From Piscirickettsiaceae bacterium (lineage in GTDB: Bacteria > Pseudomonadota > Gammaproteobacteria > Nitrosococcales > Methylophagaceae), in contig JABSQN010000001.1 of NCBI GenBank assembly GCA_013215825.1, forward strand, positions 186,001-250,000: DNA of 64,000 bases, in the 5' to 3' direction. Each line of letters begins with the position of its first letter. Positions within the stretch are counted from its first letter, which is position 1. The notes below the pieces were generated by a model that ran no database searches, was not told the DNA's origin, and was given only the letters and a program-made list of their open reading frames with translations. The position numbers and the translations under genes were made by a program. Shown here in pieces: positions 1-8,852 of this stretch.

Positions 1-1713
1 TACTAAAATATCTTCCATTACCAAATATTCTAAATCGGATCCATAGAACATATTTAAGGCATCTTCTGGGCTACACACCATCGGTTCGCCTCGACGATTC
101 AGTGAGGTGTTTAATAATACGGCATTGCCATTTAGTTTTTCTACTTCTTCAAGCAAGTCATAGTAACGAGGATTGGTTGCTTTGGTGACGATTTGAGCAC
201 GCGCGGTGCCATCTTCATGGACGACTTCTGGAATGCGTGATTTCCAGCTTTCAGCAACATCAAAGGTAAATGTCATATAAGGGCTAGGATGGTCTGTTTG
301 TAAGATCTCAGGGGCAATGCGATCTAAAATGCTGGGGCAAAATGGACGCCAGCGTTCACGATATTTAATTTGAGCATTAATTCTATCGGCTACGCCAGAA
401 TGATTAGGGCTTCCAATAATGCTTCGATTCCCTAAGGCGCGAGGACCAAATTCCATTCGACCTTGGAACCATGAAACAGGATTGCCAGCATGTAAAATTT
501 CTGCAGTTTGTTGGGTGACATTATCTAGCTTCTTCCATTGCACATCTTTGGGGTAAGCTTCACAGGCATCAATACATTGCTGAGTTGTATAGGAAGGGCC
601 GAGATAGACATGTTCCATTTTTTCAACAGGAACACCGGCCATTTGAGAGGCATAACTGGCTGCGCCAATAGCGGTTCCTGCATCACTTGCCGCCGGTTGT
701 ACAAAAAGCTCTTTAACATCAGGTAGAGCGATAATACGCTGGTTTAACTTAACATTAAGAGCAACACCGCCGGCAAAACAAACTTTGCCTGTTTCTTTAA
801 TAATATCGCCCAGATAATAATCAATGAGGTGTAAGGCTGTTTTTTCTAATAAGGCTTGAATGCTGGCAGCATAATCAATATAAGGATCATCAATTTCATC
901 ACCTTCACGTATAGGTCCAAGCCATTCGATTAATGCTGGGCTAAAGAAATAGCCTTTACCATCTTTCTTATAACGTCTCAATCCAACGGTATTAATCAAT
1001 TTGGTGTTAATTTTGAATTCACCATCATGGATATCAATTAAACGAGAAAAGTCAAAGCGGTTAGGATTGCCATAAGGAGACATTCCCATTACTTTGAATT
1101 CGCCATCGAGCATTTCAAAACCAAGCAGTTCAGTTAACGCACCGTACATGCCACCTAATGAATCAGGATCATAGAATTCTTTTATTTTATGAATTTTGCC
1201 ATTTTCACCATAACCGAAAAAAGTCGTGGCATATTCACCCTTACCATCAATACCGATAATGGCTGTTTTCTCTTTAAATCCACTCAGATGATAAGCACTA
1301 CTGGCATGAGCAAGGTGATGTTCAACTGCTTCAAATTTAACTCGCTTTGAATCAATGCCTAAATCATCTAAGAGTTTCATCACATTTTTATGATTACGCC
1401 AATAACGACGGTTGCCGCTAAAAAGAGCAGTTAATGCCCGATCGGGCGCATACCAATGACGTTTAGCATAATGCCAGCGAGCCGGGGATTTGAGACCAAT
1501 TTCAGCATAAGGAAAGGCAACAATATCAATTTGACTGGGCTTTATTCCTGCTTGTTCCAAGCAAAACTTAGTGGCTTCATAAGGCATCTTGCCTTTAGCA
1601 TGCTTATCCCGCAAGAAACGTTCTTCTTCTGCGGCGGCGACAAGTTTACCGTCAATGTATAACGCTGCGGACGCGTCATGGTTTACTGCGCCAGATAGGC
1701 CTAATACGATCAT
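1..1713 (-). CDS. NodU/CmcH-family O-carbamoyltransferase (C-terminal end outside window)
   Basis: Translated by eye from ATG at 1713; it stays open through position 1, giving 571 codons. The family is usually about 570-620 residues, so only the tail should be missing. The N-terminal ASKHA-like half opens MIVLGLSGAVNHDASAAL and carries the His-rich motif EHHLAHA near residue 130. The C-terminal half has QGRMEFGPRALGNRSI near 412-428, typical of the carbamoyltransferase C domain. Such enzymes use carbamoyl phosphate and ATP to carbamoylate a sugar hydroxyl. It is the last visible gene of a minus-strand LPS-core operon. From that context I infer it acts on a core heptose, as WapO (NodU/CmcH family) does in Pseudomonas aeruginosa. 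The substrate is not shown by the sequence; an O-antigen or capsule sugar is the alternative. Confidence 0.9.
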   Translation of the reverse strand, partial: MIVLGLSGAVNHDASAALYIDGKLVAAAEEERFLRDKHAKGKMPYEATKFCLEQAGIKPSQIDIVAFPYAEIGLKSPARWHYAKRHWYAPDRALTALFSGNRRYWRNHKNVMKLLDDLGIDSKRVKFEAVEHHLAHASSAYHLSGFKEKTAIIGIDGKGEYATTFFGYGENGKIHKIKEFYDPDSLGGMYGALTELLGFEMLDGEFKVMGMSPYGNPNRFDFSRLIDIHDGEFKINTKLINTVGLRRYKKDGKGYFFSPALIEWLGPIREGDEIDDPYIDYAASIQALLEKTALHLIDYYLGDIIKETGKVCFAGGVALNVKLNQRIIALPDVKELFVQPAASDAGTAIGAASYASQMAGVPVEKMEHVYLGPSYTTQQCIDACEAYPKDVQWKKLDNVTQQTAEILHAGNPVSWFQGRMEFGPRALGNRSIIGSPNHSGVADRINAQIKYRERWRPFCPSILDRIAPEILQTDHPSPYMTFTFDVAESWKSRIPEVVHEDGTARAQIVTKATNPRYYDLLEEVEKLNGNAVLLNTSLNRRGEPMVCSPEDALNMFYGSDLEYLVMEDILV

Positions 1714-1775
1714 ATGGAGCTCTTTAAGTTCTTAATATTATGGTGTTAAGTATATCAAGTTGGAACGAGTAGAGA

Positions 1776-2543
1776 CTACTTGTATTTAGTCTTCAGTTTT
1801 TTTTCAATGCGAGACCAAAGCTTTTTTGAGGAAGGAGATAACTTTTTTTCATTGGCATAGGCTTTTAAAAAGTAAATGCGATCTTTGATGGTCCAATTCT
1901 CACCTGCATGACGATGCAGGCTAAATAAGTCTCGAATGACGGCCTGTTTTTTAAAGATAGTGCGCTTGAGTTTTTCTAGATCAATAAATCTAACATCCCA
2001 CTGGCCATTAATTTTTTTCACAAAAATATGTTTAGGGTAAAAACAGTTATGTTGGAAGTGGTTGACGTGCATTTTTGCAGTGGCAGATGCTATTTTTCGA
2101 ATAAGAGCAAGCTTATTTTTGTACTCTAAGTCTACAAATTTAGTCGAATCTAAAGAATCGTATCCGTCCAATGATTTTGTAACTAATATTGCTTGATTAT
2201 CTTTTTTACCGAAGTAAATCAATTCCAATGTTGATACATTCTTATGTGTTAATCGATTAATGTTGTGAAACTCTTTTTGAAAAGTAGCAATGCCTCTTAT
2301 AGGGTGCAAAAAAGTTTTAGAAACATGATTTTCTTGTCGCTTGATAAATATATCAATAGACCCATTAGCACGTGATAAGGGATATTTAACAACACCGCTC
2401 CAGCCTCCACGGCGAAAATTGGGTTCTTCAAACCAATCAGATTTTAGATTCCAAATAGCTGAAAAGGTGCCTAGACTATTACTATCCAATATTTGTTGCC
2501 AATTTGGTTCAAAATGCTCGAATAGTTTAGGCATTGATTTCAT
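1776..2543 (-). CDS. LPS-core kinase-like protein (WaaP/InaA, Kdo/heptose kinase family)
   Basis: 255 residues, protein-kinase-like fold of the lipopolysaccharide kinase family (Kdo kinase, WaaP, InaA), predicted cytoplasmic and acting on inner-core sugars. Seen: a glycine-rich opening GGWSGVVKYPL, a lysine in IDIFIKRQ, the helix MHVNHFQHNCFYPKHIFV where WaaP has the catalytic HRD-like motif, and FIDLEKLKR at the metal-binding Asp. The HNC form resembles InaA-type members, which lack the usual Asp, so activity is uncertain. A longer frame reaches 2606, but I chose ATG at 2543. It has AGGA four bases upstream and overlaps the previous gene by 17 bp, as expected for coupled translation. The carbamoyltransferase follows 62 bp downstream. 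Confidence 0.75.
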   Translation of the reverse strand: MKSMPKLFEHFEPNWQQILDSNSLGTFSAIWNLKSDWFEEPNFRRGGWSGVVKYPLSRANGSIDIFIKRQENHVSKTFLHPIRGIATFQKEFHNINRLTHKNVSTLELIYFGKKDNQAILVTKSLDGYDSLDSTKFVDLEYKNKLALIRKIASATAKMHVNHFQHNCFYPKHIFVKKINGQWDVRFIDLEKLKRTIFKKQAVIRDLFSLHRHAGENWTIKDRIYFLKAYANEKKLSPSSKKLWSRIEKKLKTKYK

Positions 2544-3438
2544 AAAATCCTGTGGGTGATATTTGAAAGCCAAGATTTCCAGCTTGATGATAATTAATAT
2601 GAACAAGGGATTCCAAATTCATCCAAGCCGAAGGGGTTGAGCGATGTGGTTTAGGTAGCCATTTATTTGATTTCCAGTTCATGAAATGTAGATACATAAA
2701 CTCACGATTTCCATCAAGGTCATTGGTTAGCTTGCCTTTTATCCAGAACCAATTTTGAGGATGTGTCATTGAGCCTGACCACCAAGGATGAGGCGATAGT
2801 ATCGTGCTAAATTGTTCTTTAAATAATACTTTTCGTTGATAGGGATTGAATAATGCCCATAATTTCCTTAATAATAATGGATGTTTCTTATGTTTAATAA
2901 AGACTTTCGAGAACTTAGATTCATCAAGGCCAAAATGGTTATTGTCTTCCAAATATTTTTGCCAATTAGGAATTTGTCTAAAGGCGTTACGTTGCTTATC
3001 ATTATTCTTGAAAAAGGCAAAATGACCTGAAATTCGTTTGTCATGAGTAGAAATAACATCATAATTATCGAGTATTTTATCAGTAATAAAATGGCGAATA
3101 TTGCCATAAATAATGTCATTGTCTCCAAAAGCATAGAAGTCATAGCCTACAATATCTTGTTGGTGGATAAAGCCATAAGCGGGCTTCAGATCACAAAGTT
3201 TATAAGGGCTTGAAGGGTTAAAGTTAATGTTTAACTTTTCGCTAACCATTTTTTTATAGTCAGTAAAGCTTGTATGAATATAACGGACATTCTTAGCTCT
3301 GTTAGCAGGCTCTCCGCAGTCAGTGAAGAATAGCCAGTCAATATCAGAGTTAGCTTTGCATGATTCAATATACAGATCGATCCATTCTGGCCATTGACCA
3401 AAATAAGGAATGATTTTGATAATACTGTATTTAGACAT
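2527..3438 (-). CDS. DUF6625-family putative glycosyltransferase-like protein
   Basis: 303 residues, starting MSKYSIIKIIPYFGQWPEWI. The opening strand, the WLFFTDC segment and FGDNDIIYGNI (a DxD-like metal/nucleotide-sugar motif near residue 105-115) resemble a GT-A type fold. The overall pattern matches the DUF6625 family found in surface-polysaccharide loci. No signal peptide or membrane segment is visible, so it should be cytoplasmic. It lies 12 bp after the GT4 gene and overlaps the kinase-like gene. Context suggests a sugar transfer to the LPS core or outer oligosaccharide, but no donor or acceptor can be read from the sequence. Family assignment is from memory of the motif pattern. Confidence 0.6.
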   Translation of the reverse strand: MSKYSIIKIIPYFGQWPEWIDLYIESCKANSDIDWLFFTDCGEPANRAKNVRYIHTSFTDYKKMVSEKLNINFNPSSPYKLCDLKPAYGFIHQQDIVGYDFYAFGDNDIIYGNIRHFITDKILDNYDVISTHDKRISGHFAFFKNNDKQRNAFRQIPNWQKYLEDNNHFGLDESKFSKVFIKHKKHPLLLRKLWALFNPYQRKVLFKEQFSTILSPHPWWSGSMTHPQNWFWIKGKLTNDLDGNREFMYLHFMNWKSNKWLPKPHRSTPSAWMNLESLVHINYHQAGNLGFQISPTGFYEINA

Positions 3439-3450
3439 TATTTCTGATAC

Positions 3451-4569
3451 TTAGCGTGGAAAGTTTTGCATAAATGGAAGCTGCCAAAAGACTTTTTTCA
3501 CAGCTTGATCGGTAAACGTGTTTTGTAAACAAGTTAGATTATGTTTATGTATAGTTTGTTTTTCATTATTACCTAAAGAATGGATTTTTAGCATTAATTC
3601 AGCAAGTTTATCGACATCTCCAACATTAAAGAGCCAATTTTCGTCTGAAATAATTTCTTTGGCTCCTCCAACATTGGTTGCAATGATTGGTAACTCAGCA
3701 ATAATCGCTTCAAGAAGCACCATGCCAAAAGGTTCATAATTAGAACTTAAAACAAAGCTATCAAAAGCACGAAAGTAATGGACAGCTTGTGGTACAAGAC
3801 CTAGAAATAAAACTTGTTCTGATAATTGAAGTTGTTTGACTTGCTGTTTTAACTGTTGCTCTAGTTTTCCTTTACCCATTATGACTAGTATGCTGTTAGG
3901 TAGTTTGGTCGCGACTTTAGAAAAAGCATTAATTAAAGTTGTTTGATCCTTATCAGGGTGCAAACGTCCAACATTAGAAAATACATATTTCTCTTGGGGA
4001 ATATTTAAATACTCTCGCGCTTTATATCGCTCAATTTGTAAGGTTCTTATTTGTTCAGGATTAATTCGATTATATAAGGTTTGAATCTTCTGCTGAGGAA
4101 AAAAAGGAAGGCTAGTGCGGGCATCATCACGAATAGCGTTGGAGACACCTAGTAAAGATAGATTTTTTTTATGGCGAGTAATAAAGTATTTACGCATGAA
4201 GCGCTGGTAAACATTAAAAGCATGGCTAACACCAATAACAGGTAGCTCTTTAATATGGCAGGCAATATAGATAGATTTGTAACGGTGGGCAATAGCAAAT
4301 TCAAAGTTGTATTGTTGGCAGAGTTGTTGAACCTGTTTGATTTGTTTTCGTTTTAAGCCTGCGAGTTCTTTTGATTTGTTATCTAAGAAGACAACGCGTT
4401 CTGAAGACGATTGTTCAATTACAAAAGAAGACTCTTTGCCGATCAAGTAAGCTGTAATGACAAGATAATCAGTATTTTCAAATAAGTTGGCATATTGCCG
4501 AGCTATATCTAAAAATGGCATGGTATAGCCATGACAGAGTTGTAAAACATATTTTTTTTTGGTAGTCAT
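3451..4569 (-). CDS. GT4-family glycosyltransferase
   Basis: 372 residues with the two-Rossmann GT-B layout. The N-terminal half starts KKYVLQLCHGYTMPFLDIARQY. The C-terminal half carries VGRLHPDKDQTTLINAF near 195-215 and the retaining GT4 signature SNYEPFGMVLLEAIIAELPIIATNVGG (E-x7-E type, near residues 275-305) that binds the nucleotide-sugar. It is predicted to sit on the inner face of the cytoplasmic membrane and extend the LPS core. The start ATG overlaps the preceding stop by one base (TAATG), so the two are translationally coupled. Donor sugar and linkage cannot be inferred; WaaG-like glucosyl or galactosyl transfer is one possibility. Confidence 0.85.
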   Translation of the reverse strand: MTTKKKYVLQLCHGYTMPFLDIARQYANLFENTDYLVITAYLIGKESSFVIEQSSSERVVFLDNKSKELAGLKRKQIKQVQQLCQQYNFEFAIAHRYKSIYIACHIKELPVIGVSHAFNVYQRFMRKYFITRHKKNLSLLGVSNAIRDDARTSLPFFPQQKIQTLYNRINPEQIRTLQIERYKAREYLNIPQEKYVFSNVGRLHPDKDQTTLINAFSKVATKLPNSILVIMGKGKLEQQLKQQVKQLQLSEQVLFLGLVPQAVHYFRAFDSFVLSSNYEPFGMVLLEAIIAELPIIATNVGGAKEIISDENWLFNVGDVDKLAELMLKIHSLGNNEKQTIHKHNLTCLQNTFTDQAVKKVFWQLPFMQNFPR

Positions 4570-6044
4570 TATTTGGAGACCTGTTCTATGAAATACACAG
4601 TCGCCTTATTCCCGTGTTTATCTTGTAAGCTAAATATCGTTTTGAGGTCCATGGTGGATAATACTGCATAACGATCTTTATATTTACGCTTTTCAACCAA
4701 TATTAAATAATCATAATTCTGATATGTTTTGAGTAATTTTATTTTAGTTATTGTGGCCTTAGGATTATTGCTATTGAAATAATATTGTAGAAAAAGATTA
4801 TCCGTTAATATAGTTTTATTTTCAGTAATATTTTGACTTGCCCACAGAGCGGTTTCTTTAATATAGACCTTTGAATTAGATGTGGTCATGCTGTCTATTA
4901 AGCCGATGAGCAAGACTAGTCCAATAATTGTGAGAATAGGCTTGTTTTTATTGTTCCATATTGTGGTAATAAATTGACATAAAGTCGGAAGCATAAACAG
5001 GATAATCGCCAATAAAGTCATGGTGATGTAGCGTGAAGAGATAAAATAGTTCTTTAGAAGGAAGGTGATGAGGATGAGTACATTTAATGCAATGAAGTAG
5101 ATAAATAGTTGATTAAATTTGTGTTGATAAATATTTTTTTCTTGCCATCTGCCAATGAAATATAAACTAATATAGCTTAAAGATATTGATTTAATAATTT
5201 TATAAGCGAGCATTACGAGCAAGCCTGATATTAAGATTAAAGCACTGTAACGTTCGGAGTATTTGTTGAGTATCTGGGTTCCTAAAATATTTGTCTTATT
5301 ATTGAATGATGTTAAGAAGTTACTTATGTCAATATAGTTTAAAACAGAAGCGATTTTACTAAAAGCATCTATCGCACTAGATTGACTAATGGTAAAAACA
5401 CTAATAAATACCGTAATAGTGATAAAAAGATAGTTAAGTTGTAAAGCTTGTTTAATTGCTACTTTAAGGGGGGCATGGAACAATAAATATAAGGGTAACA
5501 AGGCTAAAAGAATGATGCCTTCCACACGGAAAAGGGTAGCGAAGACAATAAATATTTGCCATAGAGTTGCTTGCTTTAAGGATGGCTTATCTAAGAACTG
5601 CATAAAATGATATAAAGCTAAGCTACAAAAAGCCCAATAGCCTGCATCGCGGAAAATAAAATGGCGATATTCATTCAGTGATTGAAAGCAAAGGAATAAA
5701 ATAGCAGCAATAATAATGTGTTGTTTCGATGGTAGTATTTTGTGAGAAATTCGTATTAATGAGTCGGTGAGTAATACAAATAATAAGGTATTAATAATTT
5801 GAGCACTAAGCTCAAAAGAAAAGTTGCTGATTTGGTGAGTGTATGCAGTAAGAACAGCAAAAAAAGGCCAGTTATATAGCTCTGCGGTAGCTGCTAATCC
5901 CCCTTGCAAGTAAGAGGCCGCCATATTTATATATAAAACACCATCACTATTGATAAGATCATTAGTATAAAAAGCGAAGATAGATAGCAATGAACTTATA
6001 AGGGCCGTAGACAATCTAATTTTAGTTAATTCATTTGGTATCAT
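4569..6044 (-). CDS. Polytopic membrane glycosyltransferase (GT39/ArnT/PMT-like)
   Basis: 491 residues with roughly ten hydrophobic segments. Near the N-terminus is DLINSDGVLYINMAASYLQGG, the periplasmic loop with an acidic pair typical of GT-C enzymes. Next come FRDAGYWAFCSLALYHFMQFLD and FRVEGIILLALLPLYLL. These resemble GT39-type enzymes, which use lipid-linked sugars on the periplasmic side. The C-terminal 90 residues form a soluble tail. ATG at 6044 overlaps the waaF stop as TGATG; a GTG one codon upstream is possible. Position between waaF and a GT4 gene points to outer-core or lipid A decoration, which is inference. Family membership is by topology and loop pattern only. Confidence 0.65.
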   Translation of the reverse strand: MIPNELTKIRLSTALISSLLSIFAFYTNDLINSDGVLYINMAASYLQGGLAATAELYNWPFFAVLTAYTHQISNFSFELSAQIINTLLFVLLTDSLIRISHKILPSKQHIIIAAILFLCFQSLNEYRHFIFRDAGYWAFCSLALYHFMQFLDKPSLKQATLWQIFIVFATLFRVEGIILLALLPLYLLFHAPLKVAIKQALQLNYLFITITVFISVFTISQSSAIDAFSKIASVLNYIDISNFLTSFNNKTNILGTQILNKYSERYSALILISGLLVMLAYKIIKSISLSYISLYFIGRWQEKNIYQHKFNQLFIYFIALNVLILITFLLKNYFISSRYITMTLLAIILFMLPTLCQFITTIWNNKNKPILTIIGLVLLIGLIDSMTTSNSKVYIKETALWASQNITENKTILTDNLFLQYYFNSNNPKATITKIKLLKTYQNYDYLILVEKRKYKDRYAVLSTMDLKTIFSLQDKHGNKATVYFIEQVSK

Positions 6045-7078
6045 CACAATGTTCTCGCAGGCGAGTAAATAAGAGAGAGGATTTGGTTGCTTTTAATATC
6101 TCGCATACACCGATGATGCCCTTCAGGACATTCTCGTTGGAAACAGGGGCCGCAATCGACATCAATTTGTACAATCTGGGCATTGTCTGCCAACGGTGGG
6201 GTAAAGCTGGGTGATGTTGGCCCGTAGATGGCGATTAATGGCCTTTGTAAGGCAGCGGCGAGATGCATTAGTCCAGAGTCATTAGAGATCACTTGATCTG
6301 CGGTGGCAATTAAATCGATCGCATCAGACAGTTCTGTTTTGCCACATAGATTGATGGCTTCCGGTGGCGTGTTGAGTTTAAGTTGAGAAAGGATGTCATC
6401 GGCAATAGCCTCGTCAGCTTGCGAACCAATGATCAAGACTTGCCAGTCTTTGGCTATTAGTGCCTTGGCTACTTGGGAATAATGTGTTGCAGGCCATTGC
6501 TTTGCCGAGCCGAATTCTGCGCCTGGGCATAAAATTAACCGTTTTTTATTGGTATTTAAGATCGAGTTAAATTTACTATTGGGTGTTTCGGCAATCATTA
6601 ATGGTATTGGATAGCTTGGTGCGATCTGTGATTGTGATGCCGGATAAGCTAGCGACACATAACGCTGTACCATTAACTGCAATGCGTCGTTATCTAGTTT
6701 TCGAATATCGTTGAGTAAGCCATAACGCATTTCACCGCGCCAACCCGTACGAAGAGGGATATTAGCAAACCAAGGGATTAAGGCTGACTTCCATGAGTTA
6801 GGCAGTACAATGGCTTGATCATAATGTTCTTTTCGCAAGCTATGGCCGAGTTGCTTTCTCATTTTCCAGCCAAAGACACCATGACTCACAGGCATGGTGA
6901 ACGCTTTATTAACTTCAGGCATCCTGGCCAATAATGGCTTTGTCCACGCCAGAGCTAGTACATCAATGATGACATCAGGATTGTCAGCCTTGATTGCCTT
7001 AAATAATGACTGTGCCATGACCATATCACCAATCCATGATGGTCCGACAATCAAGATCTTGTTGATAGCGATTGTCAT
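6044..7078 (-). CDS. waaF: ADP-heptose:LPS heptosyltransferase II
   Basis: 344 residues, GT9 family. It adds the second L-glycero-D-manno-heptose to the LPS inner core at the cytoplasmic face of the inner membrane. Seen: KILIVGPSWIGDMVMAQSLF at the N-terminus, LCPGAEFGSAKQWPATHYSQVA in the middle, and the donor-site block NDSGLMHLAAALQRPLIAIYGPTSP near residues 265-290. The Cys-rich tail CGPCFQRECPEGHHRCM is typical of WaaF rather than WaaC. It starts 6 bp after the metal transporter stop and leads the core operon. Only a weak AGG precedes the start. The assignment to heptosyltransferase II rather than another GT9 enzyme is well supported by the C-terminal motif. Confidence 0.93.
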   Translation of the reverse strand: MTIAINKILIVGPSWIGDMVMAQSLFKAIKADNPDVIIDVLALAWTKPLLARMPEVNKAFTMPVSHGVFGWKMRKQLGHSLRKEHYDQAIVLPNSWKSALIPWFANIPLRTGWRGEMRYGLLNDIRKLDNDALQLMVQRYVSLAYPASQSQIAPSYPIPLMIAETPNSKFNSILNTNKKRLILCPGAEFGSAKQWPATHYSQVAKALIAKDWQVLIIGSQADEAIADDILSQLKLNTPPEAINLCGKTELSDAIDLIATADQVISNDSGLMHLAAALQRPLIAIYGPTSPSFTPPLADNAQIVQIDVDCGPCFQRECPEGHHRCMRDIKSNQILSLIYSPARTL

Positions 7079-7084
7079 AAGAGC

Positions 7085-7879
7085 CTAATGCAGCGTGCTA
7101 TGAGCAATATAGATAAAGATAGTACCTGCCGCGATAAGGGAAATCTGTTGCAAAGTTTCTGATGGTTTTACTTTATTATGCAGGCCGGGGATAAGATCGG
7201 CAACCGCAATATAGATAAAGCTAGAAGCAGCAATAACGAGGATATAGGGCAATAAGTGTTGCATATCCGCTAATAAGAAGTAGGCTAGTATTGCACCGAC
7301 AACCGTGCCAAGGCTGGAGAGGACATTAAAGAATAGTGCCTTTTTTCGGCTGTAACCGCTGTGTAATAAAATAACAAAATCACCAAGTTCTTGTGGAATT
7401 TCATGGGCAGCAATAGCGAGCGCAGTGACAATACCTAGATGTGTATCGGTTAAAAATGCAGCAGCAATTAAAATGCCATCAACAAAGTTATGAAGACCAT
7501 CACCAATCAGAATTAAGGTGCCTGCGGCTTGTTTTTTATTACCGTGATTATGCTCAGATGATTCTGGATCATGGACATCACAATGTTCATGGTGACAATG
7601 GCGCCAAAGCACTAGCTTCTCTAATACAAAGAAACTAAGAAGGCCGATTAATAAGGTGAGTCCAATATCATGCGGATCAACACCAAACTCAGGCTCTAAT
7701 GCGTGTGGAATTAGGCCTAGTAAGGATGCGCCCAATAATGCGCCAACGGCAAAACTGACTAAATGAGGGACCGTGTTCGCTTGTACTTTTTTAGACAGTA
7801 ATAAAAAGGAAGCGGCAATGGTTACGCTGAGTAAACCGCCGATCAGGCTAAAGCCGATAATCCAGAGTAACAGTTCCAT
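7085..7879 (-). CDS. ZIP-family divalent metal transporter
   Basis: 264 residues with about eight membrane segments, consistent with an inner-membrane zinc/iron permease. The signature helices are present: DGLHNFVDGILIAAAFL (metal-site His and Asp/Asn, TM4) and AAHEIPQELGDFVILLHSGYS (TM5). Between TM3 and TM4 there is a histidine-rich cytoplasmic loop, RHCHHEHCDVHDP followed by SEHNHGNKK, which usually binds zinc. Upstream lies a MITE-like palindrome. Six bases separate it from waaF, so it is probably co-transcribed with the LPS genes. The metal cannot be told from sequence; ZupT-like broad specificity is plausible. Confidence 0.9.
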   Translation of the reverse strand: MELLLWIIGFSLIGGLLSVTIAASFLLLSKKVQANTVPHLVSFAVGALLGASLLGLIPHALEPEFGVDPHDIGLTLLIGLLSFFVLEKLVLWRHCHHEHCDVHDPESSEHNHGNKKQAAGTLILIGDGLHNFVDGILIAAAFLTDTHLGIVTALAIAAHEIPQELGDFVILLHSGYSRKKALFFNVLSSLGTVVGAILAYFLLADMQHLLPYILVIAASSFIYIAVADLIPGLHNKVKPSETLQQISLIAAGTIFIYIAHSTLH

Positions 7880-7960
7880 AATATTCCAAGTGTAAGGCTA
7901 ATTAATAGATCATACCTTATTTAACCTAAGTTCTGGATAAGAACATTTAGTTTGTTTATC

Positions 7961-8037
7961 GTCATTCCCGTAGGCTTTTAAGCGAGAATCTAGTATTTAA
8001 AACACAGCTCCCGGCTAAAAAAGTCTACCGAGATGAC
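7961..8037. repeat. MITE-like palindromic element, GTCAT-ended family (copy 1)
   Basis: Left arm begins GTCATTCCCG and the right arm ends with CGAGATGAC, an imperfect inverted repeat with about 18 bp between arms. It is more diverged than the copies near 38.8, 44.7 and 62.1 kb. It sits between the pgeF stop and the ZIP start; no coding sequence is seen in 7880-8117. Confidence 0.6.
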
Positions 8038-8117
8038 GGAGTGATTAACATTATTCAAATATTAGCTTTATTCAGAATTTAGGTTATTTAGTGAAAAACA
8101 GCTTGAATAGTCGGTGT

Positions 8118-8852
8118 TTACTGAATCCAAATCATCGAAGCCATTCGACCTGTTTTACCATCACGGCGATAAGAGAAAAAGCGCTGCTTATCACTTACCG
8201 TGCAAAGATCACCCCCATAAATAGCGGTAACACCGTGTTCAATTAAGCGTTGTTTTGCTAAGTGGTAGATATCACATAAATAATGTGAACCATCTGTTGC
8301 TTCAAACGCCTGGGCTGCTTGAGGAAAGTGCGAGCAGAAAATATCATACACATCGTGACCAACTTCAAATTGTTTAGGACCAATAGCCGGACCTAGCCAA
8401 GCCATAATAGAGTGGGGGTCGCATTGGAAAAAACGTATCGTTTGTTCAATAATCCCTGCAGCCAGACTACGCCAGCCCGCATGAATCGCCGCCACAGTAT
8501 CCCCTTGTTGATTGCATAATAAAATGGGCAAGCAATCTGCCGTCATAATGGTGCAAACATGTTCTTTTTGATGGCTAAAAATGGCATCCGCTTTAATATC
8601 TAATTGCCAATCCTGACTATTAATCACATGATGCCCATGTACTTGATTTAACCAGCGAGGCGGTTCCGGCAGTTGTGCTTGAATGGTTAATTGTGCCCTG
8701 TTTTGATCAACCGAGTGTCGTTCATCACTCACATGACCGCCTAAATTAAAACTATCGAAAGGTGATTGGCTGACACCGCCTTGTCGGGTGGTGCTTAATG
8801 CTCTGATATTGGCGGGCGCGGGCCAGTCGGGGATGATAATGCTATTGGACAT
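8118..8852 (-). CDS. pgeF: Peptidoglycan editing factor / multicopper-oxidase-fold YfiH protein
   Basis: 244 residues, single YfiH/DUF152 domain. PgeF hydrolyses misincorporated L-Ser from cell-wall precursors (UDP-MurNAc-L-Ser); family members also show purine nucleoside phosphorylase and laccase-like activity. The metal-site residues are visible: His in NQVHGHHV, Cys in TADCLPILLC and His in AAIHAGWRSLAAGI, plus the GPAIGPKQFEVG loop. A start three codons upstream is open, but MSNSIIIPDWPAP aligns with the usual N-terminus, so I used 8852. It overlaps the phosphatase-like gene by 11 bp. In many genomes pgeF follows rluD and bamD; that link is absent here. Confidence 0.9.
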   Translation of the reverse strand: MSNSIIIPDWPAPANIRALSTTRQGGVSQSPFDSFNLGGHVSDERHSVDQNRAQLTIQAQLPEPPRWLNQVHGHHVINSQDWQLDIKADAIFSHQKEHVCTIMTADCLPILLCNQQGDTVAAIHAGWRSLAAGIIEQTIRFFQCDPHSIMAWLGPAIGPKQFEVGHDVYDIFCSHFPQAAQAFEATDGSHYLCDIYHLAKQRLIEHGVTAIYGGDLCTVSDKQRFFSYRRDGKTGRMASMIWIQ

